From CAYVBJ01 sp964415185 (GTDB lineage Bacteria > Bacteroidota > Rhodothermia > Balneolales > Balneolaceae), in assembly GCA_964415185.1 (NCBI GenBank), contig CAYPZI010000136.1:1-7752 (forward strand): a stretch of 7,752 nt of DNA. Reading direction: 5' to 3'. The notes beneath the pieces were generated by a model. It did not search any database. It was not told where the DNA came from and saw only the letters and a program-made list of their open reading frames with translations. The position numbers and the translations under genes were made by a program. This document shows positions 1 to 5,019 of the stretch, piece after piece (within the stretch, counting starts at the first letter, position 1; each line of letters opens with the position of its first letter).

Positions 1-77
1 GCATCAGATTTGTAGCGGGTTCGTCAATTCGTTGTACGTTGTTTGTGGTTTCTGGTCAAACTAAGTTAGGGGTGGAC

Positions 78-112
78 AAAAAAAAGCTTCCTGTTTTGCA
101 GGAAGCTTTTTT
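78..112 (-). terminator. Intrinsic terminator downstream of rpsA, possibly bidirectional
   Basis: A perfect 14-bp inverted repeat (arms 80-93 and 99-112, core AAGCTTCCTG / CAGGAAGCTT) closes on a 5-nt loop at 94-98. On the minus strand the stem is followed by a run of eight U, from the A-run at 78-85, which is the classic intrinsic terminator layout. It lies 42 nt beyond the rpsA stop, so it should end the cmk-rpsA transcript. On the plus strand the same stem ends in six T (107-112), so it could also stop a convergent transcript from the left, although no such gene is visible in 1-77. Confidence 0.92.
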
Positions 113-154
113 ATATGATTCAGATTTTATTGAAAAATGAAAATTTGCAGAAAA

Positions 155-2236
155 CTATTTCTCCTCGTCTTCGCCTTCCTCTTCGTTCTTATTCTTCTTC
201 TCTGCTTCTGCTTCTTCTTCCTGTTTCTGTTTTCCGGCCAGTTTTTCAGCTAACCCTGAAACCTCACCAAGAGTTGGAGTTCCGGTTTCAACATTTTCTT
301 TTTTATCCTTCTTCTTAGGACTTTTGTCCTTTTTCATTTTGGCTTCAGTCGCAACCTGGGTGATTTCAATTGTTTTACTTGATTCATCAAATTCAACAAC
401 ATACCCTTCTATTTTGTCACCATCTTTGAATTCGGACTTCAGGTCTTCAACGGGTTCGGCAAGTTTATTAGCCGGCAGGAATGCATCTACACCCAAAGGC
501 AACTTCACAAACATTCCTTTGTCTGTAACCTTAGAAACTTCGCCTTCAACCTTTGAACCGGGGCCATATTCTTCAGCATATTTCTCCCAGGGGTTGTCGG
601 CAACCTGTTTATGGCCGAGTGTAATTCTTCTGTTCTCAAAATCGATAGCGAGTATTACAACTTCTATCTCCTGTCCCTTATCAACAATCTCGCTCGGATG
701 TTCAACTTTTTCCGTCCAACTGAGATCGGATATGTGAATCAGTCCGTCAATTCCGGGCTCAAGTTCAACAAATACACCGAAATTGGTAAGGTTTCGAACG
801 GTTCCCTTGTGTTTTGAACCGACAGGGTACCTTGTCTGAATATCTGCCCAGGGATCATTTTCAAGCTGTTTCACACCAAGGGATATTTTCTTCTCATCTT
901 CGTTGATATTCAGTACAACACATTCGATGATATCGTCTTTCTGAACCAGTTGTGATGGATGTTTTACATGTTGTGTCCAGGACATCTCACTGATGTGAAT
1001 CAGTCCCTCAACACCTTTCTCGAGCTCAATAAAGGCTCCGTAATCGGCAATAGAAACCACACGGCCCTGAACCCTCAGGTTTTCAGGATATTTTTTGTGG
1101 ATTTCATTCCACGGATGAGGCTGAAGCTGCTTGAGGCCAAGGGAGACTCTTTTGCTTTCCTCATCAAAATCGATAACTGCAACGTTCATCTTTTGATCCA
1201 GTTTAACAATCTCTTCGGGATGGTCAACCCTGCCCCAGGAAAGGTCGGTGATATGCAACAGGCCGTCAACACCTCCCAGATCAATAAAGACACCGAAATC
1301 GGTAATATTTTTTACAATTCCTTCAAGAACCTGTCCGGATTCGATTGTCTCCAGGATTTCTTCACGCTGCTCTTCAAGATCGGATTCGATCAAGGCCCTG
1401 TGCGAAACAACAACATTTTCAGCCTGCATATTCAGTTTTACAATCTGAAACTCCATTGTTTTACCAACATAGGCATCAAAATCCCTGACGGGCCGGACGT
1501 CAATTTGTGATCCGGGCAAAAAGGCATCAATACCGAATATATCGGCAACCATACCGCCTTTGATGCGCCTTTTAATGTAGCCTTCAATAATTTCACCGGT
1601 TTCATGGGCCTGTTCGATATTTTCCCATGCCTGCAGAACATCTGCTTTTTTTCGTGATAGAATAAGCTGTCCTTCGCGGTCTTCAACTTTATCAAGGAAG
1701 ACCTCCACTTCGTCACCCGGCTGTAGGTTTTCAACAACCTTATTCGAAAATTCATTAACAGGAACAATTCCTTCCGATTTAAAACCGATGTCGACTACTA
1801 CATATTTGTCGTCAACCGAAACAACAATTCCGGTTACAATCTCTTTTTCATCAATTTCATTAAGCGTCTTCTCATACATTGATGCAAGCTCATCAAACTC
1901 TTCGTCCGTATAATCGTCCGAAGCAGCCTGAAGCTGATCAAATGTATAAACTTCGCTGTCTAAATCACCGGTATAGGCTGGAATTTCACCGTTACTTGAC
2001 GGTGAAACGGCTTTCTCTTCAGTCTCCTGCTCAGATTCTCCTGTTTCGCTTTCAGCCTGAGCAGCCTCACTTGATTCATCCGATACGGATTCCTCTATTT
2101 TTTCTTCCTTCTTTTTCGATTCCGTTTCTTCAACTGCATTTTCCGATTCATTTACATCAGCGGCTGTTTCTTTTTCAGCCACATCGGTCATATCAGTTGT
2201 TTCTTCTTTTTTATCGTTATTAAGATTATCTGTCAT
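155..2236 (-). CDS. rpsA: 30S ribosomal protein S1 (bS1) with six S1 domains and long charged N- and C-terminal extensions
   Basis: Ribosomal protein S1 binds mRNA on the 30S subunit and helps load and unfold messages at initiation. The 693-residue product has six OB-fold S1 repeats at about residues 131-197, 215-281, 301-369, 387-456, 473-543 and 560-627. Repeats 3-5 carry the canonical RNA-binding signature (FGVFI/V, GLIHISDLSW); repeats 1, 2 and 6 are degenerate (GIVPVNEF, DAFLPGSQ, DAFLPANK), as expected for the ribosome-docking and terminal domains. Repeats 3-5 end in similar linkers (HPWNEI, DPWADI, NPWEKY). It is much longer than the 557-residue E. coli protein because of an acidic Glu/Ser-rich leader (about residues 1-125) and a Lys/Glu-rich tail (about 630-693) containing TLGEVSGLAEKL. 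The ATG at 2236 has no clear Shine-Dalgarno sequence, only a weak AGGCAA. It follows cmk by 55 bp and is probably co-transcribed with it; a strong terminator lies downstream. Confidence 0.97.
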   Translation of the reverse strand: MTDNLNNDKKEETTDMTDVAEKETAADVNESENAVEETESKKKEEKIEESVSDESSEAAQAESETGESEQETEEKAVSPSSNGEIPAYTGDLDSEVYTFDQLQAASDDYTDEEFDELASMYEKTLNEIDEKEIVTGIVVSVDDKYVVVDIGFKSEGIVPVNEFSNKVVENLQPGDEVEVFLDKVEDREGQLILSRKKADVLQAWENIEQAHETGEIIEGYIKRRIKGGMVADIFGIDAFLPGSQIDVRPVRDFDAYVGKTMEFQIVKLNMQAENVVVSHRALIESDLEEQREEILETIESGQVLEGIVKNITDFGVFIDLGGVDGLLHITDLSWGRVDHPEEIVKLDQKMNVAVIDFDEESKRVSLGLKQLQPHPWNEIHKKYPENLRVQGRVVSIADYGAFIELEKGVEGLIHISEMSWTQHVKHPSQLVQKDDIIECVVLNINEDEKKISLGVKQLENDPWADIQTRYPVGSKHKGTVRNLTNFGVFVELEPGIDGLIHISDLSWTEKVEHPSEIVDKGQEIEVVILAIDFENRRITLGHKQVADNPWEKYAEEYGPGSKVEGEVSKVTDKGMFVKLPLGVDAFLPANKLAEPVEDLKSEFKDGDKIEGYVVEFDESSKTIEITQVATEAKMKKDKSPKKKDKKENVETGTPTLGEVSGLAEKLAGKQKQEEEAEAEKKNKNEEEGEDEEK

Positions 2237-2264
2237 TTAGTTGCCTGTTAATAATTGAACCGCA

Positions 2265-2279
2265 TTCTGACTTTCAGAA
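2265..2279 (-). promoter_or_regulatory. Small hairpin in the cmk-rpsA spacer, in the rpsA leader
   Basis: A perfect 6-bp inverted repeat, TTCTGA-AAG-TCAGAA on the minus strand, sits in the 55-bp gap just after the cmk stop. Skipping a 2-nt bulge (TG), the stem can extend by three more G-C pairs (CCG/CGG). There is no U-run after it, so it is not an intrinsic terminator. It begins about 28 nt upstream of the rpsA ATG. A role in mRNA stability, processing or control of S1 translation is possible, but this is inference from position only. Confidence 0.4.
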
Positions 2280-2291
2280 CGGGATTAAGGT

Positions 2292-2960
2292 TTACGTTTT
2301 AGTTAACTGTTTATTTCTGATGACGGAACAGATCTTTTCGACCTGCTCATCAAATGATAAATTTGTAGTATCAATTAAAATTGCATCTTCAGCTTTTTTA
2401 AGCGGGTCAGCATTTCGGGAGGAATCTTTAAGATCTCTGTTTCGAATCTGCTGTTTCAGCTTCTCGAGCGAAGTATCTGATCCTGAATCCTTTAATTCCC
2501 TGAAACGGCGTTTTGCCCTTTCTTCGACGGATGCATCCATATAAAATTTAATACGGGCATCCGGAAAGACAGCAGTGCCGAGATCTCTGCCATCGGCTAT
2601 AAATGAACCGTTTTTCAGGCAATTCCGCATCAAATCATTTACAAATTGCCTGATCCGCTTTTCGGTTGCAACCTCACTCACATGTTCGGTTACGGATTCA
2701 GATCGTATTTTATCAGTAATATCTACACCATCCAGAGATACTTTGAATTCGTTTTGATCAAATTCAAATTCAAATATATCTCCTGATAGTGAGTTAAAGA
2801 ACTGTTGTAATGTCGGCTTGCCCCGGTTTAACCAGAGTAAAGTTACTGCCCTGTAAATAGCCCCGGAATCCACATATTGAATTCCAAGTTTATTCGCTAT
2901 AGCTTTGGCAGTTGAACTTTTACCGGAGCCGGCCGGCCCATCAATTACAATTATATCCAT
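2292..2960 (-). CDS. cmk: Cytidylate kinase (CMP/dCMP kinase)
   Basis: Cytidylate kinase is a cytoplasmic enzyme that transfers phosphate from ATP to CMP or dCMP, giving CDP or dCDP for RNA, DNA and CDP-lipid synthesis. At 222 residues it matches the usual length (E. coli 227). The start reads MDIIVIDGPAGSGKSS, placing the P-loop at residues 8-16 and fixing the ATG at 2960. DSGAIYRAVT (31-40) and the region D77 to R86 fit the CMP-binding insert typical of this family. ADGRDLGTAVFPDA (about 122-135) is the family signature. The Arg-rich LID (RAKRRFRELK, about 148-157) and RNRDLKDSSRNADPLKKA (about 173-190) follow, then IDTTNLSFDEQVEKI. It lies 55 bp upstream of rpsA in the same direction, and its candidate promoter would give a very short leader. 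The C-terminal residues after about 215 are not diagnostic. Confidence 0.96.
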   Translation of the reverse strand: MDIIVIDGPAGSGKSSTAKAIANKLGIQYVDSGAIYRAVTLLWLNRGKPTLQQFFNSLSGDIFEFEFDQNEFKVSLDGVDITDKIRSESVTEHVSEVATEKRIRQFVNDLMRNCLKNGSFIADGRDLGTAVFPDARIKFYMDASVEERAKRRFRELKDSGSDTSLEKLKQQIRNRDLKDSSRNADPLKKAEDAILIDTTNLSFDEQVEKICSVIRNKQLTKT

Positions 2961-2968
2961 TAGAACAG

Positions 2969-2999
2969 ATAAGGTAAATTTTATTTGTTAAAGATTCAA
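2969..2999 (-). promoter_or_regulatory. Candidate Bacteroidota-type promoter for cmk-rpsA
   Basis: On the minus strand a TTG (2999 to 2997) is separated by 20 nt from TACCTTAT (2976 to 2969), a partial match to the Bacteroidota -7 form TAnnTTTG (TA and TT present, last two bases differ). The spacing fits that promoter class. Transcription would start only a few nucleotides before the cmk ATG at 2960, giving a nearly leaderless message. The match is imperfect and the region is AT-rich, so confidence is modest. Confidence 0.4.
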
Positions 3000-3005
3000 T
3001 CCTCT

Positions 3006-3037
3006 CTTGAATGTAGAGAAGATAAATAGTAATTTTC
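3006..3037 (+). promoter_or_regulatory. Candidate Bacteroidota-type promoter for rpsT-gpmI
   Basis: CTTG at 3006-3009 is followed after 20 nt by TAATTTTC at 3030-3037, which matches TAnnTTTG except for the last base. Spacing is the same as in the candidate cmk and clpC promoters. Transcription would begin around 3042-3045 and leave a leader of roughly 40 nt, which is AT-rich and has no Shine-Dalgarno sequence. Confidence 0.45.
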
Positions 3038-3084
3038 CTGACTTAATAATTTTACCTTATAAAACAGAATTTATTTATTTAGCT

Positions 3085-3342
3085 ATGCCACAACATAAAT
3101 CTGCCGTTAAAAGGCTGAGACAGAACGCTAAAAGAAGAGAACATAACAAAAGCAGGCGTTCCAAAATGAGAACGCTGATTAAAAATGTATTGAACTCTGC
3201 TGATAAAAAAACGGCTGAAGAGAATTTAAAAAAAACTGTCAGTTTTATTGACAGATGCGCCGTAAAAGGTATTATTCATCCGAATAATGCAGCCAGAAAA
3301 AAAGCTTCATTGACAAAGCACGTGAACAGCCTTAAAGAGTGA
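3085..3342 (+). CDS. rpsT: 30S ribosomal protein S20 (bS20)
   Basis: S20 is a small, highly basic primary binder of 16S rRNA that helps assemble and stabilise the 30S subunit. The 85-residue product is close to the E. coli length (87). It starts MPQHKSAVKRLRQNAKRR, the family N-terminus, and has the C-terminal signature KGIIHPNNAARKKASL (about residues 61-76). Lys and Arg dominate throughout the predicted helices. The start is set at ATG 3085; an in-frame ATG at 3007 would add 26 residues (hydrophobic and not S20-like) and lies in the probable promoter, so it is rejected. No Shine-Dalgarno sequence precedes the start; the upstream bases are almost pure A/T. The TGA stop overlaps the gpmI start, so the two genes share a transcript and probably coupled translation. 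Confidence 0.96.
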   Translation: MPQHKSAVKRLRQNAKRREHNKSRRSKMRTLIKNVLNSADKKTAEENLKKTVSFIDRCAVKGIIHPNNAARKKASLTKHVNSLKE

Positions 3343-4862
3343 GTTCCACAAAGCAATCCAAAGCCCTTCTTGTCATACTTGACGGATACGGCATACCCGA
3401 AAATCCCGAAGTTAGTGCAATTGACAAAGCCGACAAGCCCTACATTGATTCACTGTTTGAAAAATATCCGCATGCAAAATTATCAGCCAGCGGCGAAAGT
3501 GTAGGCTTGCCCGAGGGCCAGTTTGGAAATTCCGAGGTAGGACACCTTAATATTGGAGCGGGCAGAATTGTCTGGCAGGAACTTTCCAGGATCAATAAGT
3601 CAATCGATGATGGTTCATTTTACGAAAATGAAGTCCTGAAAGAAGCCTTTAAGCTGGCATCCGGAAAAAATAAAATCCATTTTCTCGGTCTTTTTTCCGA
3701 TGGGGGCGTTCATAGCCACAATGAACATTTATACGCGTTGCTGAAAATGGCCTCGAAACACAACATTGACCACGTCTGTATTCATGCATTCACAGATGGC
3801 AGGGACACTTCACCTCATGGCGGACTCCAATACTATCGGGAATTTCAAGAAAAAGCAGATGAAATCGGAAAAGGAACGATGGCATCTGTGGTAGGCAGAT
3901 ATTTTGCCATGGATCGGGATAACCGGTGGGAAAGAACGGAGAAAGCATACAGGCTTCTCACGGAAGGCAATGGCACTGAGGTTGAAAATCCTGAACATGC
4001 TTTTAAAAATTCATACGATAATAATATTACGGATGAATTTATTGAACCACATTTGGTTCAGACAGCCGAAAACAGCAGAATCGAAAAAAACGATGTGTTG
4101 GTTTTCTTTAATTTCAGAGGTGACCGGATGAGGCAGATCAATAAAGCATTTCTCGGGTTTGATGAAACCGAGTTCAAAACTACTGATCTCGATCTCAATA
4201 TATACAGCTTCACATCCTATGATGACAAATTTAGCGGCAAAATAAAAGTGGCCTATCCTCCGGCAGACTTGAAAAATACACTTGGAGAATACATTAGCGA
4301 CAAAGGCCTGAAACAGTTACGAATTGCTGAAACGGAAAAATACCCGCATGTAACCTATTTTTTCAACGGCGGTGTTGAGGAGCCAAACGAGGGTGAAGAA
4401 CGCATTATGGTTCCGAGCCCTAAAGTAGCCACTTATGACCTTCAACCGGAAATGAGTGCCCCTGAAGTAACAGACAAGCTTTGCAAATCCATCAAATCAG
4501 GCAAATACGATCTTGGAATTGTAAACTTTGCCAATCCCGATATGGTTGGCCATACAGGCGTAATGGAAGCTGTAATAAAAGCCATTGAAACCATCGACCG
4601 GCAAATGGAAAAAGTAATACCTGCAGCAATTGAGAATGACTACAAAGTGTTAATCATTGCTGATCACGGTAATGCCGATTGCATGAAAGAAGAAGACGGA
4701 AGCCCGCACACAGCTCACACAACAGCACTGGTTCCGGTTCTCTTGATCGGTGAACCGGAAGCAAGGTTAAATGACGGCGTTCTTGCAGACGTTGCCCCTA
4801 CCCTATTGAAAATGATGAACCTTGAGCAGCCGGGAGAAATGACAGGAAAAATTCTTTATTGA
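3339..4862 (+). CDS. gpmI: 2,3-bisphosphoglycerate-independent phosphoglycerate mutase (iPGM)
   Basis: This cytoplasmic glycolytic enzyme interconverts 3-phosphoglycerate and 2-phosphoglycerate through a phosphoserine intermediate using two Mn2+ ions. The 507-residue length is typical of the family. The alkaline-phosphatase-type core is split around an inserted phosphotransferase domain. Metal and catalytic residues are all visible: D15 in LDGYG, nucleophile S65 in GNSEVGH, D401 and H405 in NPDMVGHTG, D442 and H443 in ADHGNAD, and H460 in HTAHT. Substrate-side residues include H125 (GGVHSH), R155-D156 (GRDTSP), R187 and R193 (GRYFAMDRDNRW), R260 and R263 (FRGDR) and K334 (EKYPH). Translation starts at GTG 3339, overlapping the rpsT TGA by 4 bp (GTGA); no other suitable start leaves the N-terminal LLVILDGYG intact. 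There is no terminator between the two genes. The pairing of S20 with iPGM is less usual than cmk-rpsA. Confidence 0.97.
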   Translation: MSSTKQSKALLVILDGYGIPENPEVSAIDKADKPYIDSLFEKYPHAKLSASGESVGLPEGQFGNSEVGHLNIGAGRIVWQELSRINKSIDDGSFYENEVLKEAFKLASGKNKIHFLGLFSDGGVHSHNEHLYALLKMASKHNIDHVCIHAFTDGRDTSPHGGLQYYREFQEKADEIGKGTMASVVGRYFAMDRDNRWERTEKAYRLLTEGNGTEVENPEHAFKNSYDNNITDEFIEPHLVQTAENSRIEKNDVLVFFNFRGDRMRQINKAFLGFDETEFKTTDLDLNIYSFTSYDDKFSGKIKVAYPPADLKNTLGEYISDKGLKQLRIAETEKYPHVTYFFNGGVEEPNEGEERIMVPSPKVATYDLQPEMSAPEVTDKLCKSIKSGKYDLGIVNFANPDMVGHTGVMEAVIKAIETIDRQMEKVIPAAIENDYKVLIIADHGNADCMKEEDGSPHTAHTTALVPVLLIGEPEARLNDGVLADVAPTLLKMMNLEQPGEMTGKILY

Positions 4863-4889
4863 GATAAAATTTCCTAACAATACTTTATC
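4863..4889 (+). other. Weak stem-loop right after the gpmI stop
   Basis: GATAAA (4863-4868) and TTTATC (4884-4889) form a 6-bp AT-rich inverted repeat with a 15-nt loop. It is followed by a T-rich but interrupted stretch (4891-4899). This is too weak to call a confident terminator; it may be a poor one, leaving read-through from gpmI into clpC possible. Confidence 0.25.
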
Positions 4890-4898
4890 ATTTCCTTT

Positions 4899-4924
4899 TC
4901 AGTAATTATGTTTGCATTTACTGA
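4899..4924. promoter_or_regulatory. 7-bp inverted repeat spanning the candidate clpC -33 element (possible operator)
   Basis: TCAGTAA (4899-4905) and TTACTGA (4918-4924) are exact reverse complements separated by 12 nt. The TTTG at 4911-4914, taken here as the clpC -33 element, lies within the spacer. That placement is what an operator for a dimeric repressor would look like, but no regulator is known and it does not resemble CIRCE or CtsR sites. Confidence 0.35.
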
Positions 4925-4942
4925 TATGCAACACTACTTTCG
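4911..4942 (+). promoter_or_regulatory. Candidate Bacteroidota-type promoter for clpC
   Basis: TTTG at 4911-4914 is followed after 20 nt by TACTTTCG at 4935-4942, seven of eight compared with TAnnTTTG counting the free positions. This is the best promoter match in the window. Transcription would begin near 4947-4950 and give a leader of about 70 nt that opens with the hairpin at 4948-4978. A perfect palindrome, TTCGT-TAT-ACGAA (4939-4951), overlaps the end of the -7 element and the expected start site. Confidence 0.55.
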
Positions 4943-4947
4943 TTATA

Positions 4948-4978
4948 CGAAGCGTGAACTAAAGATCAATCACGCTCG
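4948..4978 (+). promoter_or_regulatory. Stem-loop in the clpC leader
   Basis: AGCGTGA (4951-4957) pairs perfectly with TCACGCT (4970-4976), and two more pairs (CG at 4948-4949 with CG at 4977-4978) form if A4950 bulges out. The loop is 12 nt (4958-4969). There is no T-run beyond GTTT, so it is unlikely to be an intrinsic terminator. From the candidate promoter it would sit at the very 5' end of the clpC mRNA, 41 nt before the ATG, where a stabilising or regulatory hairpin would be placed. Confidence 0.45.
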
Positions 4979-5019
4979 TTTAAGTGATGTAATTAATCAT
5001 TCAAATTTACAGGTATCCA

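Larger units (their letters stand above)
2969..3060. repeat. 10-bp inverted repeat in the cmk/rpsT divergent region
   Basis: ATAAGGTAAA at 2969-2978 is repeated as its exact reverse complement TTTACCTTAT at 3051-3060. Each copy therefore reads TTTACCTTAT in the direction of the gene it precedes, ending 8 nt before the cmk ATG and 24 nt before the rpsT ATG. The left copy overlaps the candidate cmk -7 element. It may be a shared regulator site, a shared promoter element or a chance match in AT-rich DNA. Confidence 0.5.

Noticed and set aside
1..77. Possible tRNA or gene end at the left edge
   Set aside because: There is a GGTTCG-like string but no acceptor stem, no T-arm pairing and no CCA context; no supportable coding frame either.
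3..140. Open frame entering from the left edge of the window
   Set aside because: It runs straight through the terminator hairpin at 78-112 and shows no recognisable protein sequence; it also lacks a start within the window.
959..1510. 183-codon plus-strand open frame antisense to rpsA
   Set aside because: It lies wholly inside the confidently assigned S1 gene, has no recognisable domain, and is a codon-bias shadow of the opposite strand.
3007..3084. In-frame ATG upstream that would extend S20 by 26 residues
   Set aside because: The added residues are hydrophobic and unlike any S20 N-terminus, the family start MPQHKSAVKR fits ATG 3085, and the segment overlaps the candidate rpsT promoter.
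4939..4951. Resemblance of TTATACGAAG to a loxP half-site
   Set aside because: Only about ten bases match, there is no second 13-bp arm with an 8-bp spacer, and no recombinase is nearby; treated as a small palindrome instead.
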